Of a stretch of 64,000 bases of DNA, positions 54,381 through 64,000 are shown piece after piece. Both the position numbers and the translations under genes were made by a program. Location of the stretch: positions 62,001 to 126,000 of the forward strand of contig JACQYS010000029.1 in assembly GCA_016208105.1 (NCBI GenBank), read 5' to 3'. The notes beneath the pieces were generated by a model, which was not told the origin of the DNA, made no database searches, and worked only from the letters and a program-made list of their open reading frames with translations. Within the stretch, counting starts at the first letter, position 1. Every line of letters starts with the position of its first letter. The stretch comes from Desulfovibrio sp. (GTDB lineage: Bacteria; Desulfobacterota; Desulfovibrionia; Desulfovibrionales; Desulfovibrionaceae).

Positions 54381-55976
54381 TCAGGCGTAGTTTTGCGACC
54401 GCAACCAGGCGAGCAGTCCGGCGGGGCGGGAGGTCCGCTCCTTGCGCAGCAAAGGAAGAATTGCATCCACCGCCCGGGCGGCATCCTCCAGGGAACCGGA
54501 ATTGTCGACCACATGTCCGCACGCGGCCAGCTTCTTCTCTTCAGGCCACTGCCAGGACTCCACCAGGGCGATCATGGCCTGGTCCCATCCCCGCTTGTTT
54601 GCGAGTCGCTGGCGGCGGACGGTTTCCGGGCACCGAACGCCCACAACCGAATCCACCACGTCTTTTCCCAGCCACCCGGCCTCCAGCAGCATGGGAACCT
54701 CGGCGAAGGCCGCCCGTAAGCGGGCGTTCTTCGCCCAGAAATCCTCCAATTGGTGTTGCACCATGGGGTAGAGAAGCTCCATGAGCTCGCGCCGGAATGT
54801 CTCGGACTTGCGCATGGCAGCCAGCAGAGCCTTCTTGTTCACTGGCGCGCCAGCTGTAACAAAGCGGTCCCCGTACCTGGAGCGCAGCATGTGCCAGGCG
54901 TCCGCTTCCGGCTCGTAAAGCGCGGCCACGCTCGCATCCGCGCTCCAGACCGGATAGCCGCGCCTGGCCAGGGCGTCCAGGACAGCGCTTTTGCCGCTGC
55001 CTGGCAGGCCCACGATGCCCACCCGTTGGAGAGTGCGGGAGAGATACAGCGGAACCCGCCAGAAATCCTTGGGCACCGGGCAGCGAAAAGCCAGAGCCTC
55101 CCCGGTTTCCGGATGCGTGAACGAGAGCTTCCAGGCATGAAGCATCTGGCGCGAAGCCAGCCGGTAGAGAAGACGATCCCGGCGCTTGAGCAGAGCCTGC
55201 TCCATGGAGCCGTAGAGGCTGTCGCCCAGAAGCGGATGGCCGATGTGGGCCATGTGCACCCGTATCTGGTGGGTCCGGCCCGTGGCTATGGTCACCTCGA
55301 CCATGCTGACGTCCCGGTCCGGGGATGTCCAGACCACACGGTAGGAGCTCAAGGCCTCCCGGCCGCCCTTCTGCACGGCCATGCGGGTCTTGTGGGCAGG
55401 GTCGCGCCGGATGGGGGCGTCTATGCTCTCGGCATCCCTTTTTGGACGGCCGTGAATCAGGGCCAGATAGGTCTTGCTTACCTCGCGCTCGGCGAATGCC
55501 GCGGAGAGTTTCACGCGGACCGGTTCGCTCAAGGCCACGGCCAGGAGCCCCGTGGTGTCCTTGTCAATGCGGTGGACGATGCCGGGGCGTTTGCCTTCGA
55601 GATTCTTCAGTTCCGGAAAATGATGCAGCAGCCGGTTGACCAGGGTCCCTTGGGGGCAACTGGGCGCGGGGTGCACCGTGAGCCCGGGGGGCTTGTCCAC
55701 AACGGCCAATACCGTGTCCCGGTAGAGCACGGTGAGCCCCCCCTGCTCCGGCTCGGGAACGGCGCGGACCTCGGGCACGGTAAGGCCGAGTGTCTCCCCG
55801 CCGCGAAGCTTAAAGGAGGCCTTGCGGACGACCACGGCGTCCACCGTGGCCAAACCGGCCTTGATCCATTCCTGAATCCTGCCCCTGGTCATGGAGCGGT
55901 GCGCAAGATGCTCCGCCCAGAACTGGTCCAGCCTGCCCGGCCCCTCGACAACAGCCTGCAGCTGTTCGCCGCTCAT
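54381..55976 (-). CDS. Fusion of RluA-family pseudouridine synthase and dephospho-CoA kinase
   Basis: 531 aa from the ATG at 55976, which overlaps the AraC stop by four bases. Residues about 15-75 form an S4-like RNA-binding region. RluA domain: catalytic Asp in HRIDKDTTGLL and ATGRTHQIRVHMAHIGHPLLGD. From about residue 314 a CoaE domain begins: P-loop VGLPGSGKSAVLDAL, the D in VWSADASV, and the lid RCPETVRRQRL. Both catalytic sets look intact. With coaD at 32150, this supplies the final CoA step. No frameshift joins the two parts, so this is a genuine single frame. Confidence 0.9.
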   Translation of the reverse strand: MSGEQLQAVVEGPGRLDQFWAEHLAHRSMTRGRIQEWIKAGLATVDAVVVRKASFKLRGGETLGLTVPEVRAVPEPEQGGLTVLYRDTVLAVVDKPPGLTVHPAPSCPQGTLVNRLLHHFPELKNLEGKRPGIVHRIDKDTTGLLAVALSEPVRVKLSAAFAEREVSKTYLALIHGRPKRDAESIDAPIRRDPAHKTRMAVQKGGREALSSYRVVWTSPDRDVSMVEVTIATGRTHQIRVHMAHIGHPLLGDSLYGSMEQALLKRRDRLLYRLASRQMLHAWKLSFTHPETGEALAFRCPVPKDFWRVPLYLSRTLQRVGIVGLPGSGKSAVLDALARRGYPVWSADASVAALYEPEADAWHMLRSRYGDRFVTAGAPVNKKALLAAMRKSETFRRELMELLYPMVQHQLEDFWAKNARLRAAFAEVPMLLEAGWLGKDVVDSVVGVRCPETVRRQRLANKRGWDQAMIALVESWQWPEEKKLAACGHVVDNSGSLEDAARAVDAILPLLRKERTSRPAGLLAWLRSQNYA

Positions 55977-56755
55977 TGGCAGGCCCGTGCGAATGCGCCA
56001 GGCGGCATGCCCATGTACTTCTTGAACCGAAGCGTCAGATGGCTCTGATCGTGGAAGCCGCTGCCTGCTGCCGCATCCGCAAGTGATACTCCGTGAGACA
56101 AGAGCATGCGGGCCTGTCTGAGCCTCGAAAGGGTTCTGTATTCGTTGGGAGAAACGCCGGTCTCGCGCTTGAAAAGCCTGCACAGATGAAACCGGCTGGC
56201 ACCGCATCGACTGGCCAGCTCCGCAAGAGGAGTCTCCAGACCTTCCGGTCCATCGAGAATGGCCCTGGCTTGTCGTACTGCCGAGTTTACCACTTCGGAT
56301 GCCGGGTGGGCAGGAAGGTCATCTTTTGCAGGGCATACGCTCGGTCTGAGCGCTCCTAACAGTGCCTGGACGGTCTCCGAGCCGCGATGATTGTTCACAA
56401 CAGCGTAGAGCAGACCAGGCAGAGTGTTCCCGGGAATCCGCGAGAAGCCTTGCGCGGTAAGTTGCCGCGCGTAAGTGGATTCCAAGATGTCCAGTGAGAA
56501 ACTCACGGCCCAGAAAGAACATCCCGCTGGAGCGCCTGAACAGGAGTGCGCAGTATCCTTCGGGATAATGACAGCATCGCCGGGTGTAAGATGATATACG
56601 CGACCAGCCCCAGTCACTGATCGCTCGCCCTGTTCCATGACCAGCACGCACCAGGATGCGTGGACATGGGTGGGGATAGCTGCGGTAGCATGTTCGACAT
56701 GGAAAATTTCCAGACCAGGCGGACTCAGGCGACAAATTCGGACAGCAGGCTTCAT
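55973..56755 (-). CDS. AraC-family transcriptional regulator
   Basis: 260 aa. N-terminal cupin-like effector domain (IFHVEHATAAIPTHVHASWCVLVMEQGERSV, then LTPGDAVIIPKDTAHSC). C-terminal double HTH: LAELASRCGASRFHLCRLFKRETGVSPNEYRTLSRLRQAR and SLADAAAGSGFHDQSHLTLRFKKYMGMPPG. The target is unknown; the cupin/dehydrogenase pair downstream in coordinates (56884-58303) is a candidate. Its stop overlaps the start of the RluA-CoaE gene. Confidence 0.93.
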   Translation of the reverse strand: MKPAVRICRLSPPGLEIFHVEHATAAIPTHVHASWCVLVMEQGERSVTGAGRVYHLTPGDAVIIPKDTAHSCSGAPAGCSFWAVSFSLDILESTYARQLTAQGFSRIPGNTLPGLLYAVVNNHRGSETVQALLGALRPSVCPAKDDLPAHPASEVVNSAVRQARAILDGPEGLETPLAELASRCGASRFHLCRLFKRETGVSPNEYRTLSRLRQARMLLSHGVSLADAAAGSGFHDQSHLTLRFKKYMGMPPGAFARACQ

Positions 56756-56883
56756 CCCCCATGGATGCTACGAATCCCCGGCGGGGTCAATGTCTCCGGC
56801 CCCGAACGATACAGGGACCGGAGACACCAGCCGTTGAAAATACTGACGGTAAGGCTCATGAGAGTACTGGCAAAATGACAACC

Positions 56884-57270
56884 CTACAAAAGCGCCGGTG
56901 AAAATTTGGCCATGAGGTGCAGGTCGCTGCCTTTGGCCGCCACAGCGTGCCGCTCGCCTACGGGAATCACCAGGCAGACACCGGGCTGGTACGGAGTGTC
57001 GCGACCGTCCATGAGGCAATTGCCTGTCCCGGACAGAACTTCATGCAGTTCCAGCGAGGCTTCATGGGTATGCATTCCAATTTCGCATCCGTCTTCAACT
57101 CGCACCAGATGACAACTGAGAAGTCCTCCGGTATCTTTCCCTGTGACAAGATGTTTCATCCAAACACCTGAAAATACAGGATGCTGCACCCATTCCAGCC
57201 GGGCGGCCAACCTTTCGCCCGTGGGCGTGACTATTGTCGCCTCCTGGAAAACACTCTTTGTTTGCAACAT
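56884..57270 (-). CDS. Cupin-domain protein
   Basis: 128 aa. Cupin motif 1 is seen as GCEIGMHTHEASLELHEVLSG (His, His, Glu ligands) and motif 2 as GVCLVIPVGERHAV (His). AAAGGAGGT is close to a perfect ribosome site before the ATG. A small metal-binding sensor or enzyme. It lies between the AraC regulator and the divergent MDR dehydrogenase. Confidence 0.88.
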   Translation of the reverse strand: MLQTKSVFQEATIVTPTGERLAARLEWVQHPVFSGVWMKHLVTGKDTGGLLSCHLVRVEDGCEIGMHTHEASLELHEVLSGTGNCLMDGRDTPYQPGVCLVIPVGERHAVAAKGSDLHLMAKFSPALL

Positions 57271-57364
57271 GATAGCGACCTCCTTTAACGTGAGTTTCGT
57301 CTACAGCTAGCAAGCTACCAGGCGGTCGTATTGGAAAATCGTGCTTACTTTTGGAGGCAATTGC

Positions 57365-58303
57365 ATGCTGCGCGTCGTGTTCACAAACGGGTCTTTTTTC
57401 CTTGAGCCACAGCAAAAGCCGGTTCCGGCGGAGGATGAAGTCCTGGTGCGCGTTCTGGTCGCGGGCATCTGCAACACCGATATCGAACTCATTAAGGGGT
57501 ATATGAACTTTTCCGGCACGCCCGGGCATGAGTTCGTTGGCGTGGTCGAGGCTGCGCCATCCGCTCCTGGCATCATGGGAAAGCGGGTGGTGGCCGACAT
57601 CAACATAGCCACCGGTACCGGCGACCACCGGCACGCTCCGGGCAGGAAGGTGCTCGGAATACTCGGCAAGGACGGCGCCTTCGCCCATTACCTCACCCTT
57701 CCCGCTTCCAACTGCCACCTGGTGCCGGACTTGCTGAACGACGAAGCCGCCGTGTTCGCCGAGCCCCTGGCCGCGGCCCTGGAGGTGGGCCAGCAGGTGC
57801 ATATCCTGGCCACGGACAGGGTGGCCGTGCTGGGGGACGGAAAGCTCGGGATACTGGCAGCCCTTGGGCTTCGCCACCTCTGCCCGGGGCTTGTGCTGGT
57901 GGGCAAACACCCGGACAAGCTGGCCATCGCCGGGAACCAGGGGATTAAGACCTGCCTGGCCGGGAACGTCGCCGGACCGTTCGACCTGGTGGTGGAAGCC
58001 ACGGGCAGGCCGCAAGGCATCCAGATGGCTCTTGATCTGGTGCGGCCTGAAGGAGTGATCGTATTGAAATCCACTACGGAAGCGCAGGCGTGCCTCAACC
58101 TCTCGAGGGTGGTGGTGCAGGAAATCACCCTGGTGGGGTCACGCTGCGGGGACACGGCCCTGGCCCTGGATCACCTGGCAAGAGGCCTGGTGGACCCAGC
58201 CGGGCTCATAGAGGCGACATACCCCCTGGAAAGCTTCGAAGAGGCGTTCGCGCATGCCTCGCGTCCAGGCGCCAGGAAGGTGCTCTTAAGGATGAGCCAG
58301 TAG
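57365..58303 (+). CDS. MDR-family zinc dehydrogenase lacking the structural-zinc lobe
   Basis: 312 aa from the ATG at 57365 (GGAGG seven bases upstream). Catalytic zinc ligands: Cys in GICNTDIEL, His and Glu in PGHEFVGVVE. The nucleotide-binding region is VAVLGDGKLGILAA. The usual four-Cys structural-zinc loop, expected just after VVADINIATG, is missing: the chain passes straight to GDHRHAPGRKVLGILGKDGAFAHY. Catalysis may still be possible. It is divergent from the cupin gene, and the two may share regulation. Confidence 0.88.
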   Translation: MLRVVFTNGSFFLEPQQKPVPAEDEVLVRVLVAGICNTDIELIKGYMNFSGTPGHEFVGVVEAAPSAPGIMGKRVVADINIATGTGDHRHAPGRKVLGILGKDGAFAHYLTLPASNCHLVPDLLNDEAAVFAEPLAAALEVGQQVHILATDRVAVLGDGKLGILAALGLRHLCPGLVLVGKHPDKLAIAGNQGIKTCLAGNVAGPFDLVVEATGRPQGIQMALDLVRPEGVIVLKSTTEAQACLNLSRVVVQEITLVGSRCGDTALALDHLARGLVDPAGLIEATYPLESFEEAFAHASRPGARKVLLRMSQ

Positions 58304-58906
58304 GACAACACCGTTAATGATATTGCCGCTTCGGGTCGGCGCGGGAGCCTCGCTCACCTCGTCCACCCGGCCGCCCGCCTCCCGTATGAGCTCATTGAGC
58401 TCATCCAGGCTGAAATGCCTGGCCCAGTAGAGCACATCCCCGTTTCCTTCCCGGCGTACAGGGAAGGTGCCGAACTGGCCGGTCAAGGAATGACCTTCGG
58501 CATACCGGGCTGCGTAAAGCGGCAATGCCGGTGTGAGAAGAAAATCCTGAATTCCGAGCACGCCCCGGCACACGCGCAATGCTTCGCGCACCACTGCAAG
58601 GCTCTCAACAGGACTAACAAGAACGGTCAGTACCGCCCGAAGAAGAACAAGGTCGAAGGAAGCGGGCTTGAACGGAAGATTCCCCCCCTCCCCGCAAGCC
58701 ACCCGGTGCCGGTTCGCCGCCCGCCTCAAGCTCGGCAGGTTGACGTCCAGACCGGTGTAGACCCCTCCGGCCTCCTGGATCAAAGCCCCTGCTCCCGCCT
58801 CCCCGCAGCCGATGTCCAGGACGCGCGTGCCTGGCCTCACCAGCCGCAGAAAGAGTTCCGGCAGGGGCAGGCTTGTCGGAACGGTGGGAGCTGTACGCCA
58901 ATTCAT
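58286..58906 (-). CDS. Class I SAM-dependent methyltransferase
   Basis: 206 aa. SAM-binding motif I VLDIGCGEAGAGALI, motif II region VYTGLDVN, and a post-I block GNLPFKPASFDLVLLRAVLTVL. The C-terminal part includes VLYWARHFSLDELNELIREAG. The substrate is not predictable. Convergent with the dehydrogenase gene, whose end it overlaps by 18 bases. Confidence 0.88.
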   Translation of the reverse strand: MNWRTAPTVPTSLPLPELFLRLVRPGTRVLDIGCGEAGAGALIQEAGGVYTGLDVNLPSLRRAANRHRVACGEGGNLPFKPASFDLVLLRAVLTVLVSPVESLAVVREALRVCRGVLGIQDFLLTPALPLYAARYAEGHSLTGQFGTFPVRREGNGDVLYWARHFSLDELNELIREAGGRVDEVSEAPAPTRSGNIINGVVLLAHP

Positions 58907-58989
58907 GGTCTGCCGGGGCTAGGCCTGCGGCTCTCCAGCGGACGATTGCCAGCAGCTACAGAACGCGTTGAAGTCGCCCTGCACAGTGG

Positions 58990-59202
58990 TTACCTGAAAC
59001 CGCCGGGAATAAAACCAATTCGCTCGATGGTCGCTTTCACCAGGGCCTCGTCCACGGGTTTGACTTCGTCGTAGGTGGCGGTGCCGAAAGTGAGATCGAC
59101 CTTCACGTTGGCCAAACCGTCTATTCCGCTCAGGGCCTGGGTGACGGACTGGACGCAGTGGTTACAGCTCATTCCTTTGACTTCAATGGTGCGTGTTTTC
59201 AT
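58990..59202 (-). CDS. Heavy-metal-associated (HMA) metallochaperone, CopZ-like
   Basis: 70 aa from the ATG at 59202 (GGAGG nine bases upstream). The metal-binding motif GMSCNHCVQSV and a beta-alpha-beta fold ending IGFIPGGF match copper chaperones. No copper ATPase is adjacent. Confidence 0.9.
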   Translation of the reverse strand: MKTRTIEVKGMSCNHCVQSVTQALSGIDGLANVKVDLTFGTATYDEVKPVDEALVKATIERIGFIPGGFR

Positions 59203-59369
59203 ATGTTTTTGCCTCCGTAAGGATTGCTTCCACAATTTTACACCTTCCGGCTTGAACCGCAAAGAGAATTGGTCCGCCAGCCCTGACATCGCGACTGGAT
59301 GCTCACAACCTGTTCACGAACAGCGGCCAGCCCATGAACAGGTGAACCATCCGTTCCGCCACGCAAATG

Positions 59370-59396
59370 AAAAGGCCGCCTGGGGGGCGGCCAAAA
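59370..59396 (-). terminator. Intrinsic terminator of the guaB-hisA operon
   Basis: On the minus strand GGCCGCC pairs with GGCGGCC around a C-rich loop, and TTTTCATTTG follows. It lies about 30 bases after the hisA stop. Confidence 0.85.
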
Positions 59397-59424
59397 CGAT
59401 CAGACAATGCTCGTGATACGTTTG

Positions 59425-60162
59425 TTAGAAACTATTGCTGCCGACCCATTCCATGGCCTGCGCGAAATCAAGCGTCCCGGTGTAGATGGCCCGGCCGCTG
59501 ATCACGCCCTGAAGCCCCTTGGACACCAGGGGAGCCAAGGCCTTCAGGTCATCGAGGGTGGCCACCCCGCCGGCTGCGACCACCGGCAGTTTGGTTTTTA
59601 AGAGCAAAGATTCCATGGCCTCAAGGTTCACGCCGCTCTGCATGCCGTCGCGGCTGATGTCGGTGTACACCAGGAAAGCGGCGCCCTGGGCTTCCAGCCT
59701 TGGCAGCACGTCGTCCACGGTGAGCCCGGAATCCTCAACCCAGCCTTTGGTCTTGAGCCTGCCATGATCCGCATCCAAGGACACGCCCACCTTTCCCGGC
59801 AGCGCCTTGCACAACTCCCCGAACCTGTCGGGGTCTGCCAGGGCCATGGTGCCGATGAGCAGCCGGGACACTCCGGCGGCCACATAGGCCTGGGCCGTGG
59901 CCAGATCGCGAATGCCGCCGCCCAGCTGCACCGGCACGGAACCAGCCCGTTTGCAGATTCCGGCCACCAGATCCTTGTTCTTGGGCTCGCCGTCGAAAGC
60001 GCCGTCCAGATCCACCACATGCAGGGCAGTGGCACCAAGATCAAGCCAGTGCCCGGCCGCTGATACCGGGTCGGGATCGAAAACCGTCACCTGGTCGGCC
60101 AGCCCCTGCTTGAGGCGCACGCACTGGCCATCCTTGATATCAATGGCCGGATACAAAATCAC
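59425..60162 (-). CDS. hisA: Phosphoribosylformimino-5-aminoimidazole carboxamide ribotide isomerase
   Basis: 245 aa (beta/alpha)8 barrel, GTG start overlapping the lipoprotein stop (GTGA) with AAGGAG eight bases upstream. First catalytic Asp in [14 protein letters not shown], second in the [14 protein letters not shown] region, phosphate-binding GGGIRD and [11 protein letters not shown]. Histidine biosynthesis. Confidence 0.95.
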   Translation of the reverse strand: MILYPAIDIKDGQCVRLKQGLADQVTVFDPDPVSAAGHWLDLGATALHVVDLDGAFDGEPKNKDLVAGICKRAGSVPVQLGGGIRDLATAQAYVAAGVSRLLIGTMALADPDRFGELCKALPGKVGVSLDADHGRLKTKGWVEDSGLTVDDVLPRLEAQGAAFLVYTDISRDGMQSGVNLEAMESLLLKTKLPVVAAGGVATLDDLKALAPLVSKGLQGVISGRAIYTGTLDFAQAMEWVGSNSF

Positions 60163-60809
60163 AGACCGAACTCCTTGAGCCCCTTCTCGATGCCCTCACG
60201 GGCGAGATCAGCCGCAGTGACCCACTGGCCGCGACGCTTGAAGAACTTGTCCGCTTCCAGAATGTTGTCCGTCAGGGCTTTCTGCTGGTAGTCGTAGTGG
60301 AAATGGTTGAGTACGCCGCCAGTCTTCACATTGACCAGATACAAATCGAGAATGACCCAGGCCGGGCTGGTGGAGCCGGCGGCCGATCCCTGGCGCTCTT
60401 TCCAGTGGGTGACCATGGGCACCAGCAGGAACTGGACGTCCATGCACTTGCCCACTTCCTGCCAGTACTTCAGGCTGGCCAGACGGTTGGCGTCAGGTGC
60501 GCGGCGCACGCTCTCGGTGCAGGACTTGGCCTTGCTCCCGGCCACGATATTGCGCTCGGGCGTTATCTTCATGGCCTTGACCAGGATGGAGTCCAGGTCG
60601 TCAAGGGAGTCGGCCTTGGGCGGCTGGGCCCTATCCGGCATGTAACCCGCCAGAAGCTCCCAGGGTTCTTGCACCACGGCAAACGAGGCGACGCCCACGC
60701 TGAACATGGGGTTCATTTTGGACTCCACCTGGGCCGGACGGCGCTGACAGGCTGAAGCGAGGACGCAAGACACGACCAGCAGAACGACAATAGCGCGGTT
60801 TGAACGCAT
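60159..60809 (-). CDS. Lipoprotein of unknown function, inserted between hisB and hisA
   Basis: 216 aa. The lipobox is seen as CVLASAC (acylated Cys about residue 21). The mature protein has no clear family; motifs include [35 protein letters not shown] and [28 protein letters not shown]. The last resembles outer-membrane lipoprotein-penicillin-binding-activator or curli-type GTP-like folds, but this is weak. Start overlaps the hisB stop by one base and its stop overlaps the hisA start, so it is coupled to both. Confidence 0.75.
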   Translation of the reverse strand: MRSNRAIVVLLVVSCVLASACQRRPAQVESKMNPMFSVGVASFAVVQEPWELLAGYMPDRAQPPKADSLDDLDSILVKAMKITPERNIVAGSKAKSCTESVRRAPDANRLASLKYWQEVGKCMDVQFLLVPMVTHWKERQGSAAGSTSPAWVILDLYLVNVKTGGVLNHFHYDYQQKALTDNILEADKFFKRRGQWVTAADLAREGIEKGLKEFGL

Positions 60810-61390
60810 CAGCCTAGGCTCCCTTTGGTGCTGGGCACCCCGGCCCGGTCACGCGCTATGGCCTGACGCAGCGCCACGCCGAGGGCCTTGAAGGCCGACT
60901 CCAGCAAATGGTGCCCGTTCTTGCCGTAGAGCATGCGGACGTGGAGGTTCATCTGGCCCTTGAAGGCCAGGGATTTGAAAAACTCCCGCCAAACATCCTT
61001 TTCCTCCCCGGCCACCTGGGCGGGAAGAAGCGTATCCTCGTAGACCAGATAGGCCCTGCCGGAGAGGTCCACCACCACCTCGGAAAGGGCCTCGTCCAGG
61101 GGGAACCGGGCATGGCCCACGCGGTTGATCCCGGATTTGTCGCCCAGGGCCTCGACAATGGCCTGGCCAAGGCAGAGGCCGACGTCTTCGAGGGTGTGGT
61201 GCGAGTCGACGTGCAGGTCACCCTTGCAGAAAAGCTTCAGGTCCATGCCGGACCAGAAGGCCAGCAAGGTGAGCATGTGGTCGGCGAACCCGACCCCGGT
61301 GGACACCTCGGCAACACCCTGGCCATCCAGGTTGACGTCTAATTCTATGGAGGTCTCTTTGGTGCTGCGGGTTACTTGGGCCTTACGCAT
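60809..61390 (-). CDS. hisB: Imidazoleglycerol-phosphate dehydratase
   Basis: 193 aa from the ATG at 61390; the monofunctional form without the phosphatase part. Seen: the two metal-binding repeats, [18 protein letters not shown] with [15 protein letters not shown], and [13 protein letters not shown] with [21 protein letters not shown]. It overlaps tatB by eight bases. Histidine biosynthesis. Confidence 0.94.
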   Translation of the reverse strand: MRKAQVTRSTKETSIELDVNLDGQGVAEVSTGVGFADHMLTLLAFWSGMDLKLFCKGDLHVDSHHTLEDVGLCLGQAIVEALGDKSGINRVGHARFPLDEALSEVVVDLSGRAYLVYEDTLLPAQVAGEEKDVWREFFKSLAFKGQMNLHVRMLYGKNGHHLLESAFKALGVALRQAIARDRAGVPSTKGSLG

Positions 61391-61847
61391 GGCTCTTGTC
61401 CTGGGCCTGGGAAGCGGGCTTGGCATCGGCCTGGGGCGCGGTTCCCGGGGCGGTTTGCGAAACGGCCGGTTGTTCGGCTGGAACTGCCTGGGTCGCCGGT
61501 TTTGTGCCGGAGGGATCGGCCTGAGCGGAACTCACGTTTTTTGGGGCGTCAACGGCCTGGGCGGCCACCTCACCCGCTTTCGCGGGTTCCGCCGGAGTCT
61601 GGGCGGCTTCGGCGGGTTTCTGGGCATCGTCTCCGAAAAGCTCGTTTTTCATCTCTTCGATGCGCTTGAGCTCGTCGGCCTTCTGGATTTCGCGCTCCAG
61701 AGTGGACTTCACGTCCGTACTCATGCGCCTGAACTCGGAAAGCCCCTTGCCGAACGTCTTCATGAGGTCTGGCAGCTTCTGGGGTCCGATCAGGATAAGA
61801 GCAACGATCAGGATGATCAGAAGTTCTGTGGAGCCGATGCCGAACAT
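61383..61847 (-). CDS. tatB: Twin-arginine translocase subunit TatB
   Basis: 154 aa. An N-terminal helix ([20 protein letters not shown]) and [20 protein letters not shown] follow the TatA/B plan, but the conserved Glu at position 8 and the long tail mark it as TatB. The tail is Ala/Pro/Gln-rich ([20 protein letters not shown]). GGGAG precedes the ATG and overlaps the guaA stop. No tatC follows; tatA is at 29304. Confidence 0.9.
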   Translation of the reverse strand: MFGIGSTELLIILIVALILIGPQKLPDLMKTFGKGLSEFRRMSTDVKSTLEREIQKADELKRIEEMKNELFGDDAQKPAEAAQTPAEPAKAGEVAAQAVDAPKNVSSAQADPSGTKPATQAVPAEQPAVSQTAPGTAPQADAKPASQAQDKSHA

Positions 61848-61851
61848 GCGT

Positions 61852-64000
<2,149 letters not shown>

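Overview
The window is a GC-rich bacterial chromosome segment, densely packed and mostly transcribed from the minus strand. Gene content suggests a sulfate-reducing bacterium of the Desulfovibrionales type: a minimal two-gene SUF pair (SufC plus one SufB/D-like protein), a short Cys-rich Mrp/NBP35 ATPase, bacteriohemerythrin, scattered tat genes, an RluA-CoaE fusion, and many lineage-type hypotheticals. This placement is inferred from content alone; no rRNA or other marker was available to confirm it.

Region 1 (1-1705): purQ, tadA and an intact tRNA-Ser(CGA). Region 2 (1691-17751) is a 16 kb integrated island. It is bounded by a 27-bp perfect direct repeat that begins in the 3' end of the tRNA gene. 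Next to the tRNA lies a P4-type tyrosine integrase broken by an in-frame TAG and a frameshift. Candidate integrase arm sites (CCGGATAACT) sit at both ends. The cargo is an unusual minus-strand cluster: a two-helix membrane protein, a 3008-residue secreted multidomain protein, and three smaller secreted proteins. A further secreted protein is encoded divergently. Near the integrase lies a small HTH/ERCC4-like chimera. This cargo is the best candidate in the window for an undescribed system.

Region 3 (17.9-22.4 kb): a YjfL-YjfM-YjfC-like envelope cluster (DUF350 protein, lipoprotein, glutathionylspermidine-synthase-like ligase), a GNAT protein, a divergent PAP2-type phosphatase, hemerythrin and a periplasmic protein. 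Region 4 (22.4-28.0 kb): divIVA, DUF167 and DUF465 genes leading into ilvB-ilvH-ilvC, plus yggT and a HAD phosphatase. Region 5 (28-43 kb): housekeeping and envelope genes, including tatA, two CDP-alcohol phosphatidyltransferases (one just beyond, at 43.3 kb), a TPR-amidase lacking its catalytic Glu, miaA, coaD, rsmD, an EF-G paralogue, bamD, trxB-trxA, tsaD-fbp, and an FtsB-like/TPR group.

Region 6 (43.3-54.4 kb): pgsA, mrp, pcm, a CBS protein, an M24 peptidase divergent from an EamA transporter, a CoA-binding/YkgJ/J-domain run, a YdjM-like membrane protein, a lone receiver protein, the minimal SUF pair and a rhomboid protease. Region 7 (54.4-64 kb): an AraC regulator coupled to the RluA-CoaE fusion, a cupin/MDR dehydrogenase pair, a methyltransferase, an HMA metallochaperone, and a tight minus-strand operon guaB-guaA-tatB-hisB-lipoprotein-hisA ending at a clear terminator.
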